Source: Rhodococcus rhodnii
GTDB taxonomy: Bacteria > Actinomycetota > Actinomycetes > Mycobacteriales > Pseudonocardiaceae
Assembly (NCBI GenBank): GCA_000720375.1
Contig: JOAA01000013.1
Coordinates: forward strand, 62,001 to 126,000
Length of the DNA stretch: 64,000 bases
Direction: 5' to 3'
Made by a program: the position numbers and the translations under genes. A model generated the notes under the pieces. The model saw nothing but the letters and a program-made list of their open reading frames with translations, was not told the DNA's origin and made no database searches. Of the stretch, positions 55,842 through 64,000 are shown in pieces. The stretch's first letter is position 1; every line of letters starts with the position of its first letter.

Positions 55842-56737
55842 TCGTCGATCAATCCAGTGGCGATGGCCTGGACGAGCTTCGTCCACTGCTGTTCAGCGTC
55901 GCGGACGCTGCGGCTGGTCTCCACGTGGACGAAGACGGCTCCGTGCTCGGCGGCCACCTTGCCCTGCTCGTTGCGGGTGCCTTCCAGCTTGCCGCAGTTA
56001 CGGTCCCAGGAACGGCAGGTCACCAGCCCAGCGTCACCGATAGCGTCCGCGGTCCGTCGGATCGCCGGTCCGGGCTTGCCGGCGCCTGGCGAGATCACCA
56101 CGTCGGTGTCCGGCAGGCTGTCGTCGTGGAAGCCGTGCACCTGGACCTGGGGAACGTCCCGTTCGGCCAGGTCGGCGGCCACGGCGTGGAATGCCGAGTC
56201 CGTGCGGTGCGCCACGTCGCCACGTTCGACCCGGCGGTGGGTACCCGCGACCAGCAGCGTGGACCCTGGCATGGCGCGGAACATCGCCAGCCCGATCCGT
56301 TCGGTGCCCAGATCGGAGTTCGGGTGCGGCACCTCAACGGCCACCCGGGTCGGTTTGGACAGATCGATCACGTAGGCGCCCCAGGCCCGTTCGCTGACCA
56401 CCAGCGCGTATTGCCTGCCTGTCACGGCATCGGTGTCAACCCTCAGCGTGAACTCCAACCGCCGCAAGGAATCGGCCGCACGATCCCGATCGGGACCCTG
56501 CACAAGCCGCAGAGCGGCGACCACATCCTTGCGCTCGTCCGCACTCGGTGGCTCGTAGGACGCGTCCGGCTGTAGCCGCGCGGCGAAATCCTCCAGCACG
56601 TCGTCGAGATTCGGCGGGCGCTCGGCGGCTGCGGGCGGCGGGTCGTCGCCACTGATACCCACCAGCACGGCCACTCCTGCCAGGAGTGTCACGGTAACGG
56701 TGACGATGGGTATCCACTGCCGCGTACGTAAGGTCAT
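55838..56737 (-). CDS. Membrane-anchored protein of unknown function, possible metal-dependent hydrolase
   Basis: A 299-residue protein with one N-terminal span (about 8-28) and an outer domain. The domain has ordered motifs that look catalytic: VEVPHPNSDLGTERIGLAMF, LLVAGTHRRVERGDVAHRTD, VQVHGFHDDSLPDTDVVISP, RSWDRNCGKLEGTRNEQGK and VFVHVETSRSVRD. Spaced His, Glu and Asp residues resemble zinc amidohydrolases such as N-formylglutamate or polyglutamate hydrolases, but I cannot match it to a named family. It is divergent from the sensor protein that starts the poly-gamma-glutamate-type operon. The ATG at 56737 begins at the membrane span. Confidence 0.7.
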   Translation of the reverse strand: MTLRTRQWIPIVTVTVTLLAGVAVLVGISGDDPPPAAAERPPNLDDVLEDFAARLQPDASYEPPSADERKDVVAALRLVQGPDRDRAADSLRRLEFTLRVDTDAVTGRQYALVVSERAWGAYVIDLSKPTRVAVEVPHPNSDLGTERIGLAMFRAMPGSTLLVAGTHRRVERGDVAHRTDSAFHAVAADLAERDVPQVQVHGFHDDSLPDTDVVISPGAGKPGPAIRRTADAIGDAGLVTCRSWDRNCGKLEGTRNEQGKVAAEHGAVFVHVETSRSVRDAEQQWTKLVQAIATGLIDD

Positions 56738-56843
56738 CGCCGCGCAGTGTAGAGCCTGCCAGCGTTTTCGCGCCCGGATGAACCATGGTGCGCATGAATC
56801 CGTATGCGAGGTGTGCCACCGCAGCCGACGTATCGGAGTGGCC

Positions 56844-58976
56844 TTGAGGCTGAAGAGGAAAGGGCGCAGGCGTACGGATCTGGAGGACCAGCTGGCGGAA
56901 GGCGGGTTTCCCGCTGGTGTCGGCGTTCCTTCGACCGTCCTGGTGCTCCTGCTGATCCTGCTGGCCGGTTTCTGCGCAGTGCAGCTGCGAGAACCGGAGG
57001 CTTCCGCACCCCAGGCGGTCGTGGAGTCGCAGCAGGCATTGGTCGAGAGCTTGGCCAAATCCCTGGCCGCGACCGCCGAACAGAACGTGTCAGACTTACG
57101 TGCCGCGGCCACGGTCACCGATCCGGCGAGCCAGCCTGCGGATCTGCTCGCCGCGGTGAACCAGAACCAGCCGAAGTGGCGCGGCCTGACGCTGGCGGAA
57201 ACGTCCACCGGCAAGCCGATCGTCACGCGCGGCGAGGCCGTCGCGGCCCCCGCTGACACCGCGGTCACGCCTGTGGTGGGGCAGGACGGCCAGCTGCGGA
57301 TGCAGGTTTCCGTGCCACTGCCGGGAGATCCTGCACGCATGCTGACCGCGGTCACGTTCGCAGGCATCCCCGCCGCCCCGCTCGACGCTGACCTGCAGCA
57401 CGGGCTCGTGCTGGCCAACAAGGAAAGCCAGATAGTCGATTCCCGGGGCACGTTGCCGAAAGTCGATGACGCCGCCGCACAGTCGTTGCTCGCCAGCGCC
57501 GCCGCGGCGGCGAGCGCCGGGCAAACCGGCAGTTATGTCGGTGAACCTGGCGACAACCGAGCCATGGTCGTCGCCTATGCGCCGGTGGGTACGGACCTCG
57601 GTCTCGCCTTGCTTTCCGTTGTTCGCGCGCCTGTGACAGAGGCAGGCCCGGGCAGGCAAGGACTGCGACCGGCACTTGCGCTGGTCATCGTGGCGCTGGT
57701 CGGGTTTGGACTGATCCGGGCGACCTTGGTCGGCCCCGTCCGCCGGTTGCGAGCGGACGTGTTGCAGGTCGCGAGCGGGAACTTGGCGGATCGCGTACGG
57801 CTTCCGCATTCGTCGGAGACTCGCCGGATCGCCGCGGCCGTTGAGTACTGCCGCACGAAACTACGGGGCGAGCCGAAGCCGGTCGTGCGGCGCCGCCCGA
57901 GATTGTCCGCGCGTGTCGCGGTCGCCCTTGCCGCGCTTGGTGTCCTGGCCTGGTCAGGGTGGGTCATGGTGACGGTCGGCGGCGGTGTCGCCCGGGTGCC
58001 GGACTCGGTGGTCAGCGGACATCGAAGCCAAGTCGGCAACGCGGCCGAGACGATCAGCCGGACAGTGAATGACGGGCTGACCGATCTGCAATCGGTCGCA
58101 GGGCTCAACGGTACGAAGGACCCGGCCGCGTTGCTGCCTGTCGTGCGTGAGCTCGCCGGGCAGGACCGGTTTCGCAGCGTCTACGTGGTCGACCAGTCCG
58201 GGGTCGTGACGGCGACATCGGCGGGAAGGCCGCCGCTGCGTGGGATCAACGTCCTGCCGGCCGATCCGGGCGTCCGGCTGCAGGACACCGCCGGCCGGGT
58301 GCCGGTGTTGTTCGCGCACACCGTGCTGGCCGGAGGAACCTACACACTGGTCGCGGAATTCGACGTGGACCATCTCTCGGATCTGTTGCGCCGGGCGCCC
58401 GGCCGGGTGCGGCTGGTCAACTCGGAGCTACGCACCCTGGCCGCGACCGACGGCTTCGTCGCGTTCGAACAAATCAGGGGCGACAGCGCACGTCGCGGCG
58501 TCACCGATGCTTTGTCTGGCCGGACGATTGGCCGCGTTGAAGGCGAAGGCCGGGACCGCTCGGTGATCACGGCACGATCGGTGGACGACCTGCCATGGGC
58601 CGTGGTGTCGGAGAAGCCCGTGCGGGAGTTGAGCCTGCCCGGCAACGAAGTGCGGAACGGAGCGATGCTCGTCGCCTTGATCGGCGGCTTGCTCGCGGTG
58701 CTGTTGTTCGGCTGGCACTACCTGGTGCTGATCCGGCCGCTGCGCGCGGTGGCGGCGGCGGGGAAGTTCACCGACGTGATCTATCCGCAGCGGCAGGACG
58801 AAATCGGCACCATCGCGTGCTGCCTGGAAATCTGCCGGCAGGCGTTGTCCGACGGAGTAAGCAGACTCGGCTCGGCCCGGCGCCCCCGCGGCGCGGCCAC
58901 CGAGGAGACCACGCAACTGCCACGCATCATCGTCGACGACCCGCTCGCCGATCCTCGATCCCGAGCCGAGGTCTGA
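56844..58976 (+). CDS. Double-sensor membrane protein: two outer domains, two HAMPs, no output domain
   Basis: About 710 residues in two similar halves. Each half has a membrane span, an outer domain (about 55-275 and 375-600, Cache-like with FRSVYVVDQSGVVTATSAG), a second span and a HAMP-like segment (VGPVRRLRADVLQVASGNLA and IRPLRAVAAAGKFTDVIYPQ). No kinase, cyclase or methyl-acceptor domain follows; the end is a short tail. It is only two bases before pgsB, so it is probably part of that membrane complex. The start is uncertain: TTG at 56844 with GGAG five bases before, GTG at 56838 or ATG at 56778 are all possible. Confidence 0.75.
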   Translation: MRLKRKGRRRTDLEDQLAEGGFPAGVGVPSTVLVLLLILLAGFCAVQLREPEASAPQAVVESQQALVESLAKSLAATAEQNVSDLRAAATVTDPASQPADLLAAVNQNQPKWRGLTLAETSTGKPIVTRGEAVAAPADTAVTPVVGQDGQLRMQVSVPLPGDPARMLTAVTFAGIPAAPLDADLQHGLVLANKESQIVDSRGTLPKVDDAAAQSLLASAAAAASAGQTGSYVGEPGDNRAMVVAYAPVGTDLGLALLSVVRAPVTEAGPGRQGLRPALALVIVALVGFGLIRATLVGPVRRLRADVLQVASGNLADRVRLPHSSETRRIAAAVEYCRTKLRGEPKPVVRRRPRLSARVAVALAALGVLAWSGWVMVTVGGGVARVPDSVVSGHRSQVGNAAETISRTVNDGLTDLQSVAGLNGTKDPAALLPVVRELAGQDRFRSVYVVDQSGVVTATSAGRPPLRGINVLPADPGVRLQDTAGRVPVLFAHTVLAGGTYTLVAEFDVDHLSDLLRRAPGRVRLVNSELRTLAATDGFVAFEQIRGDSARRGVTDALSGRTIGRVEGEGRDRSVITARSVDDLPWAVVSEKPVRELSLPGNEVRNGAMLVALIGGLLAVLLFGWHYLVLIRPLRAVAAAGKFTDVIYPQRQDEIGTIACCLEICRQALSDGVSRLGSARRPRGAATEETTQLPRIIVDDPLADPRSRAEV

Positions 58977-58978
58977 CG

Positions 58979-60358
58979 GTGCTGTTCCTGTTCGTGGTCT
59001 TCGCGACCAGCTGCCTTGCCTTGCTCGTCCTCGGCATCGTCGAGCAACGGCGGCACTACACCAACCTGCGCCGGATCCCGACCCGCGTACTGATCAACGG
59101 AATCCGCGGCAAGAGCTCGATCACCAGGCTGTGCGCGGGCGCATTGCGCGGCGGCGGGCTGGTGACCGTGGCCAAGACGACCGGCACGGCGGCGCGGTTC
59201 ATCCATCCCGACGGCAGCGAGGAACCGGTGTACCGGAAGTTCGGCATCGCCAACGTGGTCGAGCAGATCGGCATCGTCCGGCGAGCCGCGGCGTACGAAC
59301 CGGACGTGCTGGCGATCGAGTGCATGGCGGTGATGCCGGATCTGCAGGAGATCAACCAGAGCAAGCTGATCCAGTCCACGATCGGCGTGCTGTGCAACGT
59401 CCGCGAGGACCACCTGGCCGAGATGGGACCAACGCTGGACGACGTGGCACGGTCCTTGAGCCGCTCCATGCCGGTCGGTGGCGTGTGCGTGACGGCGGAG
59501 CAGGAACGCCTGCACATCCTGCGGGAAGAGGCCGCCCGACGGGATTGCAAGCTGGTGGCGGTGGATGCGTCGTCGGTGACCGACGAGCAGATGGCCGGAT
59601 TCAGCTGGATCACGTTCAAGGAGAACGTCGCGATCGCCCTCGCGGTGGCGGATCTGCTGGGCGTGAACCGGCAGTCAGCGCTCGCGGGCATGTGGGCAGC
59701 GGCGCCAGATCCCGGGGTTTTGTCCGTGCAGCGCTATCAGGTGGGCAGCCTGCGGCTGAGATTCGCGAACATCTTCGCGGCCAACGACCCGGAATCAACC
59801 CTGATGAACATCGAACAGCTGCTCAACAGCGGCGCGATCGCCCGCCCGGTGCACGTGGTGATCAACTGCCGCGCGGACCGGATGGAACGCAACGGCCAGA
59901 TGGGCGCGCTGATCCCGAAGATCGCGCCCGAGCGGGTGGTGCTGATCGGCGAGTCGACTCGTAGTGCGCGTGCCACGATCCCCGGGGAATGGCCGGGGAA
60001 GGTGGTGGATCTCGGTGGCCGACGGGATCCGGAGAAGTTGCTGGCAGGTGTGCTGGACGGGATGTCCGGTGAGGTTTCGCTGGTGACCATCGGCAACATT
60101 CATGGTCAGGGGGAAGTACTGCTCGAGCAATTGGCCACGCTGAAGCAAGCTCCGACAGAATCGCGATCGCAGGTTGGGTCTCAACCGTCCGCAGAGTTAA
60201 GGCCTGGAACGAAACCTCTGCCTGTCAACGGATCTCGGACGACCGTGGAACCTCGTTCTGCCGGGCATCCTGGTTTCCGGCCTAGCCCTGTCCCGCGGCC
60301 GTCGTCGATCCATGAGACAACGCCGATACCCCGCATACCGCCGGGGGCCGGGTCATGA
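58979..60358 (+). CDS. pgsB: Poly-gamma-glutamate synthase subunit PgsB/CapB-like ligase
   Basis: A 459-residue Mur-ligase-like enzyme: an N-terminal membrane span, nucleotide site NGIRGKSSITRLCAG near 40-54, NVVEQIGIVRRAAAYEPDVL, IECMAVMPDLQ and NVREDHLAEMG, all typical of PgsB. PgsB joins glutamates through the gamma-carboxyl using ATP. The usual length is about 400; here the last 65 residues are a disordered Pro/Ser/Arg-rich tail. The GTG at 58979 has GAGG seven bases before it. Its stop overlaps pgsC (ATGA). The polymer made could differ from gamma-polyglutamate. Confidence 0.88.
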   Translation: MLFLFVVFATSCLALLVLGIVEQRRHYTNLRRIPTRVLINGIRGKSSITRLCAGALRGGGLVTVAKTTGTAARFIHPDGSEEPVYRKFGIANVVEQIGIVRRAAAYEPDVLAIECMAVMPDLQEINQSKLIQSTIGVLCNVREDHLAEMGPTLDDVARSLSRSMPVGGVCVTAEQERLHILREEAARRDCKLVAVDASSVTDEQMAGFSWITFKENVAIALAVADLLGVNRQSALAGMWAAAPDPGVLSVQRYQVGSLRLRFANIFAANDPESTLMNIEQLLNSGAIARPVHVVINCRADRMERNGQMGALIPKIAPERVVLIGESTRSARATIPGEWPGKVVDLGGRRDPEKLLAGVLDGMSGEVSLVTIGNIHGQGEVLLEQLATLKQAPTESRSQVGSQPSAELRPGTKPLPVNGSRTTVEPRSAGHPGFRPSPVPRPSSIHETTPIPRIPPGAGS

Positions 60359-60837
60359 TCGCGGGCGGTCTGCTGAGCGAGGTCGCCACCCTTGGTCTCG
60401 CGATCGGCCTGGTGTTCTCGCTCGTGTGCTACCTGGCGACCAATCTGTCGCCGGGCGGGATGATCACGCCCGGCTGGCTGGCGCTCACGATGGTCGAGGA
60501 CTACCGGCGCGCCGGGATCATCGTGGCCACCACGGCCGCGACCTTCATCCTCACCAAGATCCTGCAGCGGGTCGTGATCCTCTACGGCAAGCGGCTCTTC
60601 GCCGCCGTCGTCCTGACCGGAGTATTGCTGCAGACGTCGTTGTTCGTGTTGATCCAGAGTGATTTTCCGTTGTTGTTCGCCCATCAGACGCTCGGTTTCG
60701 TTGTGCCTGGGCTGATCGCGTACCAGCTCGTGCGGCAGCCGCCGGTTGCCACCGTGCTGAGCACCACGGCGGTCAGCCTGGCCAGCTACGGGGTGTTGAT
60801 CAGCGGCGTGCTGGTCGGCCTGGTGCCGACCACCTGA
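60355..60837 (+). CDS. pgsC: Poly-gamma-glutamate synthase membrane subunit PgsC/CapC-like
   Basis: A 160-residue protein with about five membrane spans, starting GLLSEVATLGLAIGLVFSLV and with TNLSPGGMITPGWLAL, the typical PgsC motif, in the first loop. With PgsB it forms the minimal synthase core in the membrane. Translationally coupled to pgsB. No PgsA/CapA (the exporter-side subunit) gene is seen in the window. Confidence 0.88.
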   Translation: MIAGGLLSEVATLGLAIGLVFSLVCYLATNLSPGGMITPGWLALTMVEDYRRAGIIVATTAATFILTKILQRVVILYGKRLFAAVVLTGVLLQTSLFVLIQSDFPLLFAHQTLGFVVPGLIAYQLVRQPPVATVLSTTAVSLASYGVLISGVLVGLVPTT

Positions 60838-60855
60838 GGAAAGGCAGGAAGTGAC

Positions 60856-61854
60856 ATGTCCACCGCTTTACGCGCAGGTGCCTTGCTCGGGGTGATCGGT
60901 GTGGCCGCCGCCGCGTTCGTCTACTTCGAACAGGAACCGTCCGCGCCCAGCGCCGAGCAGCAGTCCCAGCCGCAGGCCGTGAGCGAGGGTTACACGTTCG
61001 AGCGACTGGACAACCCGCCACGCACTGTCGTCCGTGACGGGCAGACCGTAACTGCCACGATGACCGACGGAGCCAGGACGGTCGTTCTCACCGGCCAGAG
61101 CCGGACGTTCCGTGAACCCAAGGCAACCAAGGCCGAAGTCACGACGAACGCCTGGGTCCGGCTGGCGCCGCAAGCGTGGCGGCAAGGCGAAGAGCAGGCC
61201 GACTGGTTCCGGCCGTGGTTGACCAAAGCGTTGAGCGACAACACACCGGACGTGCTCGCCGTGGCGATGGAGTACATCGACGGCGCCGCCGCGGAGAAGA
61301 ACGCCGAGGGAGTGCGGTTCCGCGGTGACGCCGCGTTCGGGCCAGTGGCGGCCACGGGCGCGGGCCGGCTGGAACGCTCGGACTTCTACGACTACCTGGG
61401 AGTCCCGTGGTCCTTCGAGGACGGCACGCGAACCAAGCCGGACAGCAACCACTACGGCGCCGTCGATTGCTCCGGTTTCGTGCGACTGGTGTACGGCTAC
61501 CGGATGGACTACCCGCTGCTGGGCACGAACACCGCGGGGCCAGGCCTGCCGCGCCGGGCGTATGCGATGGCCGAGTTCGGCCCCGGGATCACGCCGATAC
61601 CGAACACCGGACGGCGCGTCACCGCGTACGACTCCCTGCAAACGGGTGACTTGGTCTTCTTCGAGGTCGAAGGCGGCGCGGACGAGCTCGACCACGCGGG
61701 CATCTACCTCGGCGTCGACTCGGACGGCCGGCACCGTTTCATGTCCAGCCGCGAGCGCATCAACGGTCCGACCCTCGGCGATGTCGGCGGAACGTCCCTA
61801 TTGGACGACGGCGGCATGTACTCCCGAGGCTTCCGAACCGCCCGCCGGATCTAA
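60856..61854 (+). CDS. Secreted NlpC/P60 cysteine hydrolase
   Basis: A 332-residue protein with a single N-terminal hydrophobic segment (about 5-22), a strand-rich middle region, and a C-terminal NlpC/P60 domain with C205 in AVDCSGFVRLVYGY and H280 in LDHAGIYLG. NlpC/P60 enzymes cut peptide bonds next to D-glutamate in peptidoglycan, and PgdS-type relatives cut poly-gamma-glutamate. Its place 18 bases after pgsC, with a good AGGAAG ribosome site, suggests it releases or trims the polymer. That role is inferred. Confidence 0.84.
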   Translation: MSTALRAGALLGVIGVAAAAFVYFEQEPSAPSAEQQSQPQAVSEGYTFERLDNPPRTVVRDGQTVTATMTDGARTVVLTGQSRTFREPKATKAEVTTNAWVRLAPQAWRQGEEQADWFRPWLTKALSDNTPDVLAVAMEYIDGAAAEKNAEGVRFRGDAAFGPVAATGAGRLERSDFYDYLGVPWSFEDGTRTKPDSNHYGAVDCSGFVRLVYGYRMDYPLLGTNTAGPGLPRRAYAMAEFGPGITPIPNTGRRVTAYDSLQTGDLVFFEVEGGADELDHAGIYLGVDSDGRHRFMSSRERINGPTLGDVGGTSLLDDGGMYSRGFRTARRI

Positions 61855-61863
61855 GCACCCAAG

Positions 61864-61869
61864 TAGGCT
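61864..61869 (+). promoter_or_regulatory. -10-like TAGGCT seven bases before a start codon
   Basis: TAGGCT, then GAGAAGA, then the ATG at 61877. The purine-rich spacer could be a weak ribosome site, but the spacing fits a leaderless transcript starting at the ATG. Confidence 0.4.
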
Positions 61870-61876
61870 GAGAAGA

Positions 61877-62638
61877 ATGCAGGACACGTGGGCTGTTGGC
61901 GACGCGTACGAAGCTTACGTCGGGCGGTGGAGCCGTCAGGTGGCGGAGGTGTTCGTCCGCCAGTTGGACCTGCCAGCCGGGCTGCGCTGGCTGGACGTGG
62001 GTTGTGGCACTGGTGCGTTGACGACCGCCGTGCTGACCGCAGACCCGGCTGAGGTCGTCGGGGTCGATCCGTCCGAAGGATTTCTGGCCACGGCACGCGC
62101 CCGGATCAACGACTCACGCGCCAGCTTCGACGTAGGCGACGCACTTTCCCTGCCGGACGGCAGGTTCGATGTCGTGGTCAGCGGGTTGGCGCTGAACTTC
62201 GTGCCGGACGCGCGGCTTGCCGCGGCTGAGTTCGCCAGAGTTGGCGATGTCGTAGCCGCCTATGTCTGGGACTACGCCGAAGGCATGGAAATGATGCGGC
62301 ACTTCTGGGACGCGGCCACCGCACTCCATCCGGCAGCGCCCGACGAAGGACGCCGTTTTCCCGTGTGCAGGCCCGAGCCGCTCCGCCGATTGTGGACCGA
62401 CGCCGGACTGCAGGACGTCACGGTGCAAGCGATCGACGTACCAACGGTTTTCGCTGACTTCGACGACTACTGGACGCCCTTCCTCGGGGGCCAAGGTCCG
62501 GCGCCCGCGTACACCATGTCCCTCACCGAGGACCGACGGAACGCGCTGCGAGACCGTGTCCGTGCGCGCCTACCATCCAATCCGGACGGCACCATTTCCT
62601 TGACTGCCAGGGCATGGGCCGTCCGGGGGAGGACCTGA
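61877..62638 (+). CDS. SAM-dependent methyltransferase
   Basis: A 253-residue class I methyltransferase: WLDVGCGTGALTTAVL is the SAM-binding loop, VVGVDPSEGFLATAR the acidic strand, FDVVVSGLALNFVPDARLAA motif IV. It matches the UbiE/small-molecule group; substrate unknown. The ATG at 61877 is the domain start; a longer open frame covering the previous gene is a shadow. It ends at the base before the stop of the convergent DUF2252 gene. Confidence 0.87.
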   Translation: MQDTWAVGDAYEAYVGRWSRQVAEVFVRQLDLPAGLRWLDVGCGTGALTTAVLTADPAEVVGVDPSEGFLATARARINDSRASFDVGDALSLPDGRFDVVVSGLALNFVPDARLAAAEFARVGDVVAAYVWDYAEGMEMMRHFWDAATALHPAAPDEGRRFPVCRPEPLRRLWTDAGLQDVTVQAIDVPTVFADFDDYWTPFLGGQGPAPAYTMSLTEDRRNALRDRVRARLPSNPDGTISLTARAWAVRGRT

Positions 62639-63949
62639 CTACAGCCCGGGCATCTTGTCGTTGCGGAACAGGTCGACGAAGATCTGGTGGTCTTGCCGGG
62701 TCCGCGCGCCGTAAGCGTGCGCGAAGTCGACCAGGTGCGCGACGAACCCGTTCTCGTCCTTGTCGACTGCGGCCACAATGGCTTCTTCGGTGGCGAAGTC
62801 GACCAGGTCGTGGCCCGACTCGTCGTCGGCGACCGAGTGCATTCGGGCGACCGCGCGGCCGAGGTCAGCGATCACGCCGGCGAGTTCGTCCGGTTCGTTC
62901 ACATCGGACCAGTCCAAGTCGGCCGCATAGGGCGACACCTCGGCGACCACCTGACCGATCCCGTTCAGCTCGGTGTAACCGAGCCAGTGGTCGGCGTGTG
63001 CCTGCAAGGCCCGCTGCGACTCCACGGTCCGGTGTCCCTGGTGCTTGAAGTATCCCTGCACGTTGGCGTCGTCGATGTGCCGGGCGACGGCGGGCACCTG
63101 GGCCTGCTTCATGTAGATCACAACGTCGTTCTCCAGCGCTTCCGTGTGCCCCTCCAACAGGAGGTTGTACGACGGCAGCCCGGCGGACCCGATGCCGACT
63201 CCCTTGCGCAGCACCACGTCCTTGACCTGCGTGGCCACCGACTGCAGGGTGGACGCCGGATGGGGGAGCGTGCCCAGGTACTGCTCGAACGCGCCGAGCA
63301 CGGCCTGCTTGGTCGCCTCGTCGATCCGGAAAACACCGTCACCGTCAGCGAAACGGCGTTCGTAATTGTCGAGTGTGGTCTGTTGGGCGAGCAGTTCGAC
63401 GCGTGTGTTGAGCCGGGCGCGCTGAAGCACCCTGAGCAGGACGCCGTTGGCGTTGTCCAGCGTGATCGAGCCGATCGCCTCCTCACCGCCCGCGACGATG
63501 GCCCGCAACTCGGTCAGGTAGGCCGAAGCGAAGCGGGTGACCAGCTCGGTGATCACCTTGTCGGACAACGCCTTCGCGTATCCGATCAAGGCAACGCTGG
63601 CCGCGAGCCGCTTGAGGTCCCAGGAGAACGGGCCGACGTAGGCCTCGTCGAAGTCGTTGACGTTGAACACGAGCCGCCCGGACCCGTTCATGTAGGTGCC
63701 GAAGTTCTCGGCGTGTAAGTCCCCGTGGATCCATACCCGGCTGGTGCGCTCGTCGAGAAAATCGTTGCCGGCGAACTCGCCGGTCATGTCGGCGTAGAAC
63801 AGGCAGGCGCTGCCCCGGTAGAACGCGAACGGCGAGGCCGCCATCTTGCGGAACTTGCGGCGGAACGCGGCACGGTCCAATGCGATCAGCGCAGCGAACT
63901 CAGTCGACAGGACGTCGGCTATCTGAGCCGAGCGCTCTTCTGCAGTCAT
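62639..63949 (-). CDS. DUF2252 family protein (kinase-like fold)
   Basis: A 436-residue cytoplasmic protein of DUF2252: SPFAFYRGSACLFYADM, VWIHGDLHAENFGTYMNGSG and VFNVNDFDEAYVGPFSWDL, where HGDLHAENF and the later Asp recall aminoglycoside phosphotransferase-type catalytic loops. The family is common in actinobacteria and unassigned; phosphorylation of a small molecule is a guess from the fold. No ribosome site; a TAATCT hexamer six bases upstream suggests a leaderless mRNA. Confidence 0.88.
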   Translation of the reverse strand: MTAEERSAQIADVLSTEFAALIALDRAAFRRKFRKMAASPFAFYRGSACLFYADMTGEFAGNDFLDERTSRVWIHGDLHAENFGTYMNGSGRLVFNVNDFDEAYVGPFSWDLKRLAASVALIGYAKALSDKVITELVTRFASAYLTELRAIVAGGEEAIGSITLDNANGVLLRVLQRARLNTRVELLAQQTTLDNYERRFADGDGVFRIDEATKQAVLGAFEQYLGTLPHPASTLQSVATQVKDVVLRKGVGIGSAGLPSYNLLLEGHTEALENDVVIYMKQAQVPAVARHIDDANVQGYFKHQGHRTVESQRALQAHADHWLGYTELNGIGQVVAEVSPYAADLDWSDVNEPDELAGVIADLGRAVARMHSVADDESGHDLVDFATEEAIVAAVDKDENGFVAHLVDFAHAYGARTRQDHQIFVDLFRNDKMPGL

Positions 63950-63955
63950 GGCAAT

Positions 63956-63961
63956 AGATTA
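63956..63961 (-). promoter_or_regulatory. -10-like TAATCT six bases before the DUF2252 start
   Basis: On the minus strand TAATCT is followed by ATTGCC and the ATG at 63949. The hexamer fits the actinobacterial TANNNT pattern and the spacing puts the transcript start at the ATG. No good -35 is visible within the window's last bases. Confidence 0.42.
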
Positions 63962-64000
63962 CGGCCAGCCGCGGTGGGTGATCAGCCGGCCGGTGCCGGT

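Overview
The window looks like a chromosomal stretch from a high-GC filamentous actinomycete, most likely in or near the Pseudonocardiales (Amycolatopsis / Kibdelosporangium / Lentzea-like). Reasons: strongly GC-biased third positions, which produce many long shadow frames; frequent GTG and TTG starts; and a family mix of SARP-NB-ARC regulators, GAF-ANTAR proteins, DUF3040, DUF6292, DUF4383, DUF2252, a BlaC-like class A beta-lactamase and an actinobacterial protein O-mannosyltransferase. The genus is an inference. No rRNA, tRNA, CRISPR array, insertion sequence or phage gene was seen. No gap between features exceeds 300 bases. The longest gene-free stretch is about 235 bases (37912-38146), the presumed promoter region of the heptose operon.

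Layout. 0-2.3 kb: end of cysD and a cysN-cysC fusion (sulfate activation). 2.4-9.7 kb: two SARP-type regulators flank two small secreted proteins, followed by a secreted PQQ-type sugar dehydrogenase. The divergent region before that dehydrogenase holds three direct repeats at an 11-bp period, the pattern SARPs bind. 9.8-13.4 kb: an ABC exporter and a NarL-type two-component system in one operon. 13.4-19.1 kb: protein O-mannosyltransferase, VanX-like dipeptidase, a remnant of an aldo/keto reductase, a cytoplasmic serine hydrolase with its LysR regulator, a divergent Tat-lipoprotein beta-lactamase, and a DUF3040 protein. 19.2-22.1 kb: receptor Ser/Thr kinase, a decayed GAF-ANTAR gene and a DUF6292 protein.

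22.1-37.9 kb is a surface-sugar region in two convergent arms. The plus arm carries a UDP-sugar decarboxylase-like epimerase, a carbamoyltransferase, a GT2, a GT9 and a UDP-glucose dehydrogenase. The minus arm carries gmhB, GT9, two GT4/GT1-like enzymes, gmhA, a heptose kinase, an SDR and a heptose adenylyltransferase, all overlapping end to end. Together they could supply uronate/pentose and ADP-D-glycero-D-manno-heptose and assemble a carbamoylated heptose glycan. Between the arms lie DUF4383, a frameshifted FUSC gene, an aldehyde dehydrogenase and a hemerythrin-like protein.

38.1-53.9 kb is a stress-signalling region. It has a GAF-ANTAR protein, a STAS-ANTAR-GAF protein, two close GAF-ANTAR paralogues, a soluble hybrid kinase with seven HAMP units (OsaA-like), an ANTAR-GAF-PAS-PP2C phosphatase, an RsbW-like kinase and a STAS antagonist. 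An ABC sugar importer without its ATPase and a PfkB kinase are also present. 54.0-64.0 kb: small enzymes, then a poly-gamma-glutamate-type synthase locus (pgsB, pgsC) with a double-sensor membrane protein, an NlpC/P60 hydrolase and an uncharacterised secreted protein but no pgsA, then a methyltransferase and a DUF2252 protein. At least four genes (17762, 55347, 61877, 63949) show a -10-like hexamer six or seven bases before the start codon, suggesting leaderless transcripts.
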